Source of the DNA: Isochrysis galbana
Lineage: Eukaryota; Haptophyta; Isochrysidales; Isochrysidaceae
Assembly (NCBI GenBank): GCA_018136815.1
Contig: CM030938.1
Location: forward strand, 1,834,202 to 1,898,201
DNA length: 64,000 nt
Direction: 5' to 3'
Position 1 is the first letter of the stretch; each line of letters begins with the position of its first letter. This document shows, in pieces, positions 43,330 through 52,796 of this stretch. The translations under genes and the position numbers were made by a program. The notes under the pieces are model-generated. The model was not told where the DNA came from. It saw nothing but the letters and a program-made list of their open reading frames with translations, and ran no database searches.

Positions 43330-43785
43330 TCATGGGGGGGAGGGGGAGTCTCCTGAGTTTGCATTCGCTGTGGATAATCGCTTGGTCACGGTCCTGATGA
43401 CAAAGACGACCACCGCCACGAGCGCGGCGACGACCCCAAGCGTGACCAACAAGGCGGTCAGCATTACTTTGTCGAAGATGAAGCGGAGGGCCAGCTGTGT
43501 TGGTGTTTCCACCGAGTCCGCACTGCACTCGACGTGGAGCGAGCGCACCGGGTGCGTCCACCCGATCGCCTTCAGGTCGACTTCTTCACGGCGCTTGTCT
43601 TGTGCTTGCGGGTCGTCTACCGACGGGCCGTGTATGGTCGAGCTCACGCCTTTGGAGTGGGGCTCGGAAAAGATAGTCATTTTGCACCCCATCCTCGCAG
43701 ATGCCTGCTTGGGGTCCTGGAGGTTCACCTCGTACTTTCCCGTTCCAAAGCCATTCCTATCGACGCGCCCGGGGGCGTTCCCCAT
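43330..43785 (-). CDS. Virus-like N-myristoylation-type membrane protein (MGN family)
   Basis: 151 residues beginning MGNAPGR, so Gly2 is available for N-myristoylation, although position 6 is Gly and not Ser/Thr. A GKYEVNLQDPK segment and GCKMTIFSE follow, then a polar middle, then one long hydrophobic helix at about residues 108-131, a short basic tail and a Pro/Ser end. A lipid at one end and a membrane helix at the other suit a virion or vesicle membrane protein, but the family is not named. A second, frameshifted copy lies at 48,195-48,351. It is first in a tight minus-strand row of three genes (48 bp to the next). It lacks introns, although the stop is followed by GGTAAGC, which looks like a donor and could be used if the mRNA is spliced. 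Confidence 0.55.
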   Translation of the reverse strand: MGNAPGRVDRNGFGTGKYEVNLQDPKQASARMGCKMTIFSEPHSKGVSSTIHGPSVDDPQAQDKRREEVDLKAIGWTHPVRSLHVECSADSVETPTQLALRFIFDKVMLTALLVTLGVVAALVAVVVFVIRTVTKRLSTANANSGDSPSPP

Positions 43786-44782
43786 TGTTACAATTTAGGC
43801 TCGCACGCACACGGGAGCGCCTTTTGTTTTTGGGGTGCTTTATTTTTTGGGGGGGGGGGGGCGCTTGATTTTTTGACGCGGGTGGCTGCTTGGCCGCCGC
43901 CGCCTCCCTCTCTCCTGGCGCCGCGCACCGCCACCTGGCCGCTCGTGAGCAAATGCAGTGTCGAGAACAAATCCGTTCAGCGAACGAGGCAATCCAACAA
44001 CTCAGACAACAAATACAAGATTTGGCGATGACCCAAGTGCTTCGAGTTCATCGCCGTAGGGAAAGATGTGTGGCGCGATGCCCACCACTGAAGCACGGGT
44101 TGCATGAATACCCCAACATCCCCATGGTCAATAACAATGTCATACATAACAGTGCCTTGGGATGCTTGCAAGTAGAAAGAAGTAGGTGGGCATCTCTTCC
44201 TTCAAGTCATCGGCTACGTTTCGAATATGAGAGAAGCAATTGAGAGTACAACGCCTCTGAGCTCTGAGCCCACAATGTGTCTACCCGGCCATGAGCGAAT
44301 GAGAATGAAGGATCGAAGGATCGAAGGCTTGGCGCGTCGCGCAAGGGGTTTTGTTTTTTGGCCGTGCCACTGGGAGCGGCGAGCTCTAAACCAAATATCC
44401 ACGAAATATCCGCGGATATCTTCGCTCGCCAAAGCCGCCCAAATATCCAAGAGATATATCCGGATATATCCGCCAACCCCTAGTTTCGGAAAATCCCGAT
44501 CGGAAGGAGTGGATGCGGACGAAGCGAAACCAAAACTCGCAAAGCATTGATTGATTGCGGCGTGCGCAACTACAAATTTGAGATGAAAAAGCTCATTACC
44601 ATCAACTCGCAACTCGCTCGCCAAGGCGGTCGAAAACCAAGGTTTCATTTTCCTTCAGGGAAACCAAGAACATACCAAGGTTACGACGCGCGAGGGCGTG
44701 CTCGTGACGCAAAGCAAGAAGGAGGCCTACCACCTCTATGTCGCCCCCAAGAACGGGTCTTTCGCATCCCGTTGCGCGCGAC
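43786..44782. other. Flank of virus-like cluster; ATATCC palindrome cluster and weak ORF traces
   Basis: A poly-G run (43,849-43,862) lies 5' of the cluster. At 44,388-44,475, AAATATCC/GGATAT words repeat about six times in both orientations. A + frame at about 44,600-44,760 reads VTTREGVLVTQSKKEAY and HLYVAPKNGSF, with a coding-like flavour, but it has no clear start or end. A + frame from 43,890 has a Gln/Arg-rich helix (NEAIQQLRQQIQDL). These could be remains of further inserted genes. I do not annotate them as CDS. Confidence 0.4.
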
Positions 44783-45283
44783 AAATGCGCTTGATGAGAC
44801 GATCGCAGCCCAGCCGAGCCTTGCTTGCGCGCTCTGAAGGCTGTCGATTGCGCGCACCACTGCGTGGTGCGTGTGCTCGGCCTTGGCGGCAGCGTGTGCC
44901 CTGAGATCATGCATTGTTGCAAACTTGCACGAGCAGCAGCGCTGGGGTTCTGCCAGGATGACGGAAGGCGTGCGCATGTGCAGACATCCCATGGCGCTCA
45001 ATCTCAATGGGCACCAGGGGCCCTGGTGCATGCGCGCGAGCGCAAGTGCGCACTCCGCCTCGAGCTCCGGTGCACTGTCCATTGGACGGAGAGGGGACAT
45101 GGGACATGGGCGCGAGAGGAGAGAGGCGACGAAGAGAAGGGAGGGGGGCGGGGTACGGGGGGGGGGGGGGTGGAGGGGGATGGAGGGGGGAGTGTATTGC
45201 CCTTAATTTTTATGTCCATTTCACGGGGGCATTTGCATTTGTAAAAAAAATAACCAAACCTGAGTTTGCAACCTCTCGCTGCT
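44783..45283 (-). repeat. R4 repeat, copy B (inverted relative to copy A)
   Basis: Read on minus, it mirrors 35,729-36,222: GGTTGCAAACTCAGGTTTGG start, T run, GGACATAAAAA, C-rich zone, then an ATG frame (45,100 downwards) starting SPLRPMDSAPE. Relative to copy A there is a 6-bp insertion after GPWCP and a 6-bp deletion in the Ala/Glu stretch, both in frame, with scattered substitutions. The homology stops at GTCTCATCAAGCGC in both. Confidence 0.7.
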
Positions 45284-45540
45284 CACGAGAGCTCTAAGCT
45301 CCGCGTTTCTAAGTCTAAGAGTGATGCGCCCTACATTTACCACTCTGATTCCTTCCCGTGAGCCGTGAGCAGTGAGCTCCCGCCTCAATCTCCCAAAATA
45401 GACCGCCACGCGCCACGCGCAGGGCAAGGGAGGGGGGTCACTCACCGACGCCCCATTCACCGTTCACCATTCATTGCCTTTCGTCTTTCGTGGGGCGGGA
45501 GGGGGAGGGGGAGGGGGTTCGTCGGAGGGGGAGGCCGCTC

Positions 45541-45755
45541 GTGGGGCAGGTAGGGGGGGACCCTGCGGAATCCTTGGACACTCAGGGGAGAGGTGGAGGT
45601 GGGAAATTATGGTTAAAAAGAGTGAGTGACCGGGCTAGTGATGGTGACCACTGGTGATGAATCCTCAATCTTCAATCTTGACTTTGACTTGTGGACTTGG
45701 TCAATTTTCACCCTTAGACCTTAGAAGTTAAAATAGCTGTTTGACCGCCTTAGCA
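45541..45755 (+). repeat. R2 dispersed repeat, most complete copy
   Basis: About 210 bp from a G-rich GTGGGGCAGGTAGGGGGG start to an AAATAGCTGTTTGACCGCC end. The start matches 45-125. The end matches 63,300-63,360 on + and, in reverse complement, 2,648-2,690 and 41,429-41,470. It contains no ORF. It has the size and form of a short non-autonomous element such as a SINE or MITE; terminal inverted repeats are not evident. Confidence 0.6.
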
Positions 45756-46011
45756 TCTATCTACGCCACCCCCATGCCTAAGGCAGGGCGACTTCCACCT
45801 CCCTTGCACCTCACCTCTCATGTAGTAAGTAGTCCCAGTGGGTGCGAACGGAAAGGTCTCAGAAGTTTACAGGTACCTTCTCGGCTTTTACCGAGAAGAT
45901 TCCCGTCTCCCGTCCCCGCACCCTCGCCCTCCCCTTTTGCGCGCGCGTTGTGTGGCGCCTGTCGCATCCGGTCGGACGCCACTCTCCTCTCCCACCTCAA
46001 CTCGCATCCCG

Positions 46012-46819
46012 ATGCTCTCGCTCTACTCTGCTGTTCCCGCGCTCAAGACGGCCCCGCGCATGGCCCCGGTGAAGGCCGTCGCCACCGCCGACTCTGACTT
46101 CTGCTACGGACTCCCGGTACGCGCCGTCGCGCCGCGAGCCGCCCTGCATCAGTACTGTGGCAGGGCCTTCACATGCACGAGAACTCATGCCGTCCCGCTG
46201 TAGAGCCTCTCACATGCTCTCCTTCCCGCCCGCTGCGCAGGGCAACATCGCTCCAGCTGGCAACTTCGACCCGGCCAATCTCCTCGACGGAACCAGCAAG
46301 GAGGAGGTGTACCGCTGGCGCGAGGCTGAGCTCACTCATGGCCGTGTTGGCATGCTTGCTGCCGCTGGCTTCCTTGTTCAGGAGAACTTCCACCCACTCT
46401 TCTCGGGCGACGGTGGCCCCGCCATCGAGCAGATCCCTGGTCTTCCGCCGGCCATGTGGTTCCTGATGACCCTCGGTATTGGCTTCGCCGAGACCCTCCG
46501 CATCCAGAAGGGCTGGGCCAACCCGTACGAGGGCATGGACAACGTGCAGCGCCTTAGGGATGACTACTACCCGGGCGACCTCGGTTTCGACCCGCTTGGC
46601 CTCAAGCCCGAGGACCCGGCGGAATTCCGCACCATGCAGGAGCGCGAGCTCTCTCATGGCCGCCTTGCCATGCTTGCGGCGGCCGGCTTCATGGCGCAGG
46701 AGGCCGTGAGCGGCAAGACGTGGTCGCAGCAGGATGTCGGCTTTGAGAACTTCGTCCTCGGCGGCTACTTCAACCAGGAGGCTGCTGAGCTCGCCCGCGA
46801 CGCCGCCTCGAGCCTCTAA
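46012..46819 (+). CDS. Fucoxanthin chlorophyll a/c light-harvesting protein, copy 1
   Basis: Exon 1 is 46,012-46,116 (35 codons, CCCG/GTACGC) and exon 2 is 46,241-46,819 (GCGCAG/GGCAAC), giving 227 residues with a 124-bp intron. After a short N-terminal region with Ala/Pro/Lys (targeting part, little hydrophobic) comes FCYGLPGNIAPAGNFDP. The two classic helices follow: EVYRWREAELTHGRVGMLAAAG (helix B) and ERELSHGRLAMLAAAGF (helix C). Their Glu, His and Arg ligate chlorophyll and pair across the protein. A third hydrophobic stretch (MWFLMTLGIGFAETL) lies between. It should sit in the thylakoid membrane and pass light energy to the photosystems. The short N-terminus seems small for a four-membrane plastid import signal, so an upstream exon may be missing. 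It is nearly identical to the copy at 52,797. Confidence 0.88.
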
Positions 46820-48194
46820 AGGTGCAAGCTCCATGCAATGTCGGAGCGCCACCTCACTCTGGTTGTGAGGTGTGATGGTGAGGTGTGTAGCGGGTACTAA
46901 ACAAGCGTTGTATGTTGCCCGCGATTGATTTACGCGAGACACCACGCGTTGTTTACGGTGTGGGTGTGCCCGCACCCTCTGGGTATTCCACCACGACAGG
47001 CATTATAAAAACTTCTAAATATCCACACCGCACGCGGCTTTGCACAAACTTACTCGTAGCCACGCGCGCTTCCCTTTACACTCCGCTCCACTTGCCTCGC
47101 GGCTACTCCCCTCGTGCACGACGTAGGGGGTAGGGGCTCGGTGAACGGGGCTTCTCGGTGGCAGGCGGCGTGTCTCGGTCCCTGGCGGTCTAGTCCCCTT
47201 CTCCCTCCTGCACCACCGGGCAACCGGTTTTCAGTGCGTCTGTTATCGCATAGACCTTTTTGTCAGATCCCGTTTGCCTTCGGTCCTTCGGTTGTTTCGA
47301 GGGCAGAGGCTGCAACCTCAGCCCCAGGTTTGGTACGTTGTTTTTTGGCAATACCCCCCTGTGGATGGTATAAAAAAAACATTCTTGAAGGTGCCCGCAA
47401 AGCTACTACTGACGCACACTCTCCCGCGCTCCCGCTGCCATCGCCTATACCCCTACCTCTGCTCCCCCGCCCGCTCCCCCCCTCGTTCCTTTTTCTTCGG
47501 TTTTGGGGGTACTTTGGGCCTAGCGCTTGGGGGAGGGGAGGGGCAGGCTTCTTGCATTTGTATTGCGTCTGTCTCGGGCCCAGTCCGTCCCTGTGTGGGG
47601 GCTAGGCCTCTCGGCCTTCCCCTTTGGATTCCTCACGCGGAGGCATAGTGCCGCTCCTACGGACTATTGTTATCCCTGGTCGCTGAGTCCGGTGTTGTTT
47701 TGTTGTTGTATTATATAGTTTTATGTTGAGGCGCTCTAGTACTGTTACGAGTTTACTACTTGGAACTAACTCGTTGTCGTCGTTTATTTTTTATTTCGAA
47801 TATTGGGCGGAATTCGTTGACATCTATACGTTTCTTGGGCTGGCGGCCCATGTCTGCTTTGGCTCTTCTCGGTGCGTCCGTGTTGTTTCCGTGGAGCGCC
47901 CCTGTGGATGGTATAAGTTCTACTTGCAGGACAACCTCCCCCTCTTCCCATTTTTTACCCTCCGCCTCTTGTTCGCTTCGGGGTTTGAAGGGTTCGGCAC
48001 GCGGAGGCGAGCTGCGTCGGCGTGGAGGAGCAGGGTGATGGGGGAAAGCAGGAAAGAAGGGAAGATTGGGAGTGGAGGGGTTGGTGTGGCTGGCTTAGGC
48101 GACGGCGTGCGCCCAGGAGTTGGTGTCGTACCGGACGCATGCGTTGAGCTTGCGGGAGGGTAGCCCTCGATGACGGAGAGAATTTCAACCTGGA
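46820..48194. repeat. Intergenic with R1-like and R4-end-like repeat pieces
   Basis: At 47,310-47,340 GAGGCTGCAACCTCAG repeats the start word of R4. 47,380-47,530 is an R1-like segment related to 7,898-8,080. The word CCCCTGTGGATGGTATAA occurs at about 47,361 and 47,902. No gene is seen; + frames through 48,163 have no domain. Confidence 0.55.
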
Positions 48195-48351
48195 CTACGC
48201 GGTCCGTTCTTCGGTGGCCGAGAAGATGGTCATTTTGCATCCCGCTATCCGCTATCACAGCTGCATGCGTGGGATCTTGTTTGTCCACGTCATACTTGCC
48301 GGGTGCGAAGCTGTGATTGTGATTGTCGATGCGCCAAGCGGAGTTGCCCAT
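48195..48351 (-). pseudogene. Decayed second copy of the MGN-family virus-like membrane protein
   Basis: ATG at 48,351 starts MGNSAWRID, then APGKYDVDKQDPTHA, paralleling the intact gene at 43,785 (MGNAPGR, then GTGKYEVNLQDPK). Near 48,242 one extra base shifts the frame; reading past it restores GCKMTIFS, as in the intact copy, and the frame ends at TAG 48,197-48,195. The C-terminal membrane helix is missing. The gene is therefore a truncated, frameshifted paralogue about 4.6 kb from the intact one and on the same strand. Confidence 0.7.
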
Positions 48352-49754
48352 GGTTTCCGTACAGTAGACAGTAGAAATAGTTTTTTTGTTTTTTGGCAAA
48401 CGCGGAGTGCATACCCATACACCCTGCATCCAGCATGGAGAAGGGGTGGCGGGCATGGCTCACCTCGGCCCTCGCCATCCGCGGGTCAGCCGTCAGCCGC
48501 CAGTCGCGAGTGGGGGGTTGGGGGCGGGGGTTGGTTTTGTTGCAAAAAGCAAAAAAAATAAAAAATGTCTCTTGTCTCTTGTGTTTGGCATGATAAAATG
48601 TCCTGTTTGCTGTTTATGTAACGTAAAAGAAATTAATGTAGCACCGTTTTGAGCTTTGATCATTTTTTGAAATTCAGAATTCAGCGACGGGAAACGGCCT
48701 ATATATATATATATCCGTAGAAAAGTAGAAAGTAGAAAAGGGGATTATACTTGTAGAAGAGGAAAATACTGCTAGAACAGGGGTTTTTAATCCTAGAGAG
48801 CGAGCGCCGCCCCCCAAACTTGCAGCCCACTTCTCGAGAGGGCCCAAACTTGTGACGCGCTCGAGAAGCGGCCCAAACTTCTAGAAAAAGTTCTAGAAGT
48901 ATTGACCTGGGCCTACGTCTCGTGCGGGCCAAAACGCCAAAACCGCCCGGAGCGCGGAAGAGTGTGGAACAATAGTAGATAGTAGCTTTAGCTTAGCGGA
49001 CACCTTCAAGAATTTTTTTCTTAAGATATCACACGCTAGTCAAAGGAATAAACTTAGTTGTAGTCAAAGGAACATGAAAATGAGCAGGTTTCTTCATCCC
49101 CAACGAAGCCGCGAAGCGCTCATCGCGGCAAGAGGAGCCGGGGGTACACTCCCCAAGCCCCAAGCCAACAAACACGCTCCGTAAAACTGAGCTAATCCGT
49201 GGCGCCGCCAGTGGTGGAGGCCGCGGAGCGGGAATCGGAATCGGGGCACAGGCACGGAGAGGCGTTCGAAACCTAGCTAAGCAACATTTTAGTAGCACAT
49301 TTTTGCCGGGACGAAACGTTTTTGTTTTTGGTCGATGTATAGTTCGTTTTCTGCTCGCTCCAAGCTGCTGACTGCTTACAACTGATATTAGTAATCGGCT
49401 CGAGGTGATCTGATACTGATATAAAAAGCTGATATCAGCAGCTTTGAGGCACCATCTATGACCCACACGGGGGCCCGCATGGGCAACTATGATCATCAGT
49501 CAGCATAGGGAACGCCGAACACCTCACACTGCGCGTGCGGCGGCAGAGTCCCCTGGGTATTTGCAGCAAGCAACACACGCAATATCCACCAAGGCTTTGG
49601 GTGCTCGAAAATGCACCCCCCCGATAAGTTGCACGGTTCACCCATCCCAATAGTGTACGCCCAGCGGGCAAGCGCTTCACACGCTTTACCCATCTATCAA
49701 TACGATTTCCTACGGGTTTGTCCTGGGCTTGACAAGCTTCCAGCAAGTGTGTCC
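48352..49754. other. Intergenic, AT-richer, no gene
   Basis: Includes an (AT)n stretch at 48,700-48,712 followed by AGAAAAGTAGAAAGTAGAAAA words, and CCCAAACTT repeats at 48,815-48,885. ORFs between 49,029 and 49,840 on minus overlap the 3' flank of the next gene and show no domain. Confidence 0.5.
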
Positions 49755-50714
49755 CTAAGCCTTGCTGATCGCCTTGGCACGCTTCTTGCACTGGGCGCTG
49801 GAGCGCGAGCCAACAATGGCAGCAACCTTCTCCCATCGTCCCGATACGTCGGGACCGTGCTTGGTCAGTGCCTTTTGAAGCTTCGCATCCTCAGCTTCGC
49901 TCCAGGTGTTGGGTCCCGACCCTGGCGTATCGGGCGCTGACTTGGCGCTCGGAGTCGCAGCAGCTGCGGCGCCAGTCTTGGCTGGTGTGGACGGCTTGGC
50001 CTTCTTGGAAGCAGACTGCGCAGCCACCGGCGCCGCGCGCTTGCCCCGCGGAGCCTCCTCCTCCTCCTCCTCCTCGCTCTCCTCCTCTCCTGACTCCTCG
50101 TCATCCATCTCCTCGCCAGAACCTTCCTCGCCAGAACCTTCCTCGCCAGAATCCTCACCATCATCCTCGGCGTCTTCCTCACCTGACTCCTCGCCGTCTT
50201 CCTCGCCTGACTCCTCGCCGTCTTCCTCGCCGTCTTCCTCGCCTGACTCCTCCTCTGAGTCATCATCTTTCATGTTTTCGGGGACGGCCTTGCCCTTGCC
50301 CACGTTGGCGGCAGGCGCAGCCTTCCCACTCGCCTGCTTCTTGCCAGCAGGCGCATCCTCCTCCTCCTCGAGCTTGTCGAGTTCATCAATCTCGTCCATA
50401 TCCTCAAGATCATCCTCGTCGTCCAGTTCCAAGAACCCAGTCAAGTGCACGGGATGCGCGCCCGTCAAGTGCACCTTGGCCTCATCGCCTGGGGAGAAGG
50501 GCAACTCCATCGGGCACTGCTCCAGGACACCCTCATGCAGACGGCACACGACGAAGCGCTGCTCCTCCTCGGCAACCTCGATGGAGAGTACGCACGGCTC
50601 AGGCTTCTTGGACGGCTTGTTGACGACGAGTGCTGCCTGCTTCACCACGAGCCGCCGCGTCAGGTTGAGCGGCGTGGGCTTGCCCGGCTTGACCTCAATG
50701 CCCCAGAATGCCAT
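49755..50714 (-). CDS. Nucleoplasmin-like histone chaperone fused to a SANT/Myb domain
   Basis: 319 residues, one exon. Residues 2-95 are a nucleoplasmin-like (NPL) fold of the HD2/FKBP39 type: the AFWGIEVKPGK start, LVVKQAALV, an RFVVCRLHEGVLEQCPMELPF core with the conserved Gln-Cys, and the HPVHLTGF closing strand. Residues about 96-225 are a long acidic tract of repeated SGEE(D/G)GEE units, typical of histone chaperones. A basic RGKRAAP...SKKAKPS stretch (about 228-250) should be a nuclear signal. Residues 270-319 are a SANT/Myb repeat (WSEAEDAKLQKALTKHG, GRWEKVAAIVG, SAQCKKRA) with two of the Trp. It probably pentamerises and handles histones in the nucleus or nucleolus. Plant HD2 proteins end in a zinc finger, and FKBP39-type proteins in a rotamase, so the SANT end is unusual. 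Its ATG follows a GA-rich 5' flank. Confidence 0.8.
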   Translation of the reverse strand: MAFWGIEVKPGKPTPLNLTRRLVVKQAALVVNKPSKKPEPCVLSIEVAEEEQRFVVCRLHEGVLEQCPMELPFSPGDEAKVHLTGAHPVHLTGFLELDDEDDLEDMDEIDELDKLEEEEDAPAGKKQASGKAAPAANVGKGKAVPENMKDDDSEEESGEEDGEEDGEESGEEDGEESGEEDAEDDGEDSGEEGSGEEGSGEEMDDEESGEEESEEEEEEEAPRGKRAAPVAAQSASKKAKPSTPAKTGAAAAATPSAKSAPDTPGSGPNTWSEAEDAKLQKALTKHGPDVSGRWEKVAAIVGSRSSAQCKKRAKAISKA

Positions 50715-52796
50715 TAGCTACGAGGAAGAACAGGGGGGTTGGGGGTGGCTCGGGTTGTGAGGGAGGGTGGGGTTGGCTGAGGGGTGCGGGAATATGAGAG
50801 GTTTGGGGTGGGAAGGGGAGCTTTCTATGGGGAGGAGAGGGAGAGGCGCGGTCGACAGCAGCGCGTGTGCGCGCGCGCCGTGCGCCCCAATCTGGCCTCC
50901 CTTCTCTCTCCCCCCCCCCCTCCCACCGCCTGCCTGGCGCGCGGTCGGCGGTGCTGCGTGTGTGGCGTCCTCGTGATGCGGCGCGCACCCTCGCGCTCTC
51001 TCGGCTACGTCGACCCGACGGTGGGGGCGCTCGCCCGTCGGCTGCGCGACGCGGCCAAGAAGAGAGAGAGGGTGGGAAAAAGGGGGAAGGGGGGGGGGAG
51101 AAGAGAGAGAGGCGGGGGGAGGAAGAGAGAATTGTAGGGAGAGAGAGGGAGAGGGGGAGAGGAGAAGAGGAGGAGAGAAAGAAGAGAAGGAGGAGAATAG
51201 GAGGGGGAGAACAGAGAAGGAGAGAAGGGAAAGAGGAGAAGAAGAGGAGGAGGAGAGGAGAAGAGAAGGAGAGAGCAGAAGCACGGAAATAGACGGGCCC
51301 AGAAGACTCGAGACCGGTGTTCCCACTATAACTTTACTCGTAAACAAAACTTTTCATGAAAACAAAATGGAGGCTGTCCCCCGTCCCCTTCGTGGAACGC
51401 CCCGCTTCGTGGGACTTGCCTCAGGCCTCAGGCCAGAGTTTCGAGGATTTTTTTGAAATTTAGGGGGGGGGCAATCGCAATCAAAACTTTTTACCGACAT
51501 GAAGGTCGATATGGCGCTGACGACTGACGAAGCGAAATAAGCCCCCACCCCCCGCCCGCCCGCTCCCCGCTTCCGCTCTCCCCACCGCCCTAGATGTTAA
51601 ACACAGGAACCAGGAAGCGTGTGTTTCTACAAGAGCCAAGAGCCAAACACAGCCGTGTTCACAGTGTTTCAAACCTGAGCGGGCGGCCCGGAGCCGGAGC
51701 CGGCGAGCCGGCCCGCGCGGGCTCAGGCTCAGGGCTCAGGGCTAGCGCGGGCGGAGGCCGGAGGCATGTTTTGGTGTTTTGGTGCCCGGCGCACTCACTT
51801 TCGCATTTCCCCATCCTCAATCCTCTATCGTACATCTAGAAAAATCCTCCTCATCTTCATTCAACTGCTACATTCAACGATCACGATACAAAATCACATA
51901 CGTGTGGATGCTGCTAGCTACTATAGCTACTATGACTATGATGTATGACATGTGACATATGACGTATGAGCATATGACAAAACAAAACGCAAATATCTCG
52001 AAATCTCACTTCATCAACTTCTGCTTCTGCAGAAGCTCTTGATCTTGGCTTGGAGTGCAACTGTCATCGGCCATCCAATAATCATCTTTTCCGCATCACT
52101 ATCGCCGTCACGCTCCCACTTCACACTTCACCACATTGGGAGACCAGCTTGCATCTTGAACGTGGAGCTGTCTTGCGTTCACGGCACACATGACGCCTTG
52201 TTTGTGCTTCTCACTAAAGGGCCCAGGTCGTGCGGGGGTGGCTGGATGTATATGGCGGCTTGTCCCGATCCTTGGCGGTAAGGTTCTCACCCCGCTCCTG
52301 TTCAGCTAAGTAGTCGGGTTGTCTTTGTCTTTCTGAACAGCTTCTAGTTTTTGTGCGTTGTCGAGGATTGCGTCTGTTGACTGTTTTCTCTTTTTCGGTG
52401 CTTTCTACTTTCTCGTGTATCACTCGTGTGTGTGTTTGTCGGGTTTTGTGTTTTGTTTTATGCACTATGCACGCCTTACGTCTTGTAGACGGTGTTCGCG
52501 GTTCAGAGCGTTCCATTTTTCTCCGTGTGTGTTAGCGTAAATCGACGTTTCTAAGGGAATTTCGACACTGAGTACTTAGGGAGAACGAGAGAACCGCACC
52601 GCGCGAAATCGCGACTATTCTACATGCCGTCTACTCGTATAGTACAAAGCAATTTCTTGGGAGTTTCGGCGACATTGCCTGGAAAGTACCGGATTCCATC
52701 CAATGGGTCGCTCGCTTTCTCCGCACTGGTTCCACTGAATCGCGCGCGATAACTCCCTCCACAACCTCTCGCTCACAGCCTCCGACTCGCATCCAC
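50715..52796. other. Intergenic, GA-rich then AT-rich, no gene
   Basis: 50,715-51,300 is GA/GGA-rich (5' flank of the chaperone gene). 51,650-51,770 has GGAGCCGGAGCCGG, GGCTCAGG and AACACAGCCGTGTT words that can pair. 51,880-52,010 is AT-rich with TATGACATATGAC repeats. 52,540-52,796 is the 5' flank of the second antenna gene and is unlike the flank of the first. Confidence 0.5.

Noticed and set aside
46169-46975. Minus-strand ORFs of 160-270 codons opposite both antenna genes
   Set aside because: Antisense shadows of a GC-rich conserved gene, with no independent support.
49865-50760. Ser/Pro-rich + strand and Arg-rich - strand ORFs over the acidic tract
   Set aside because: Shadow frames of the repeated GAG/GAA/TCC codons in the nucleoplasmin-SANT gene.
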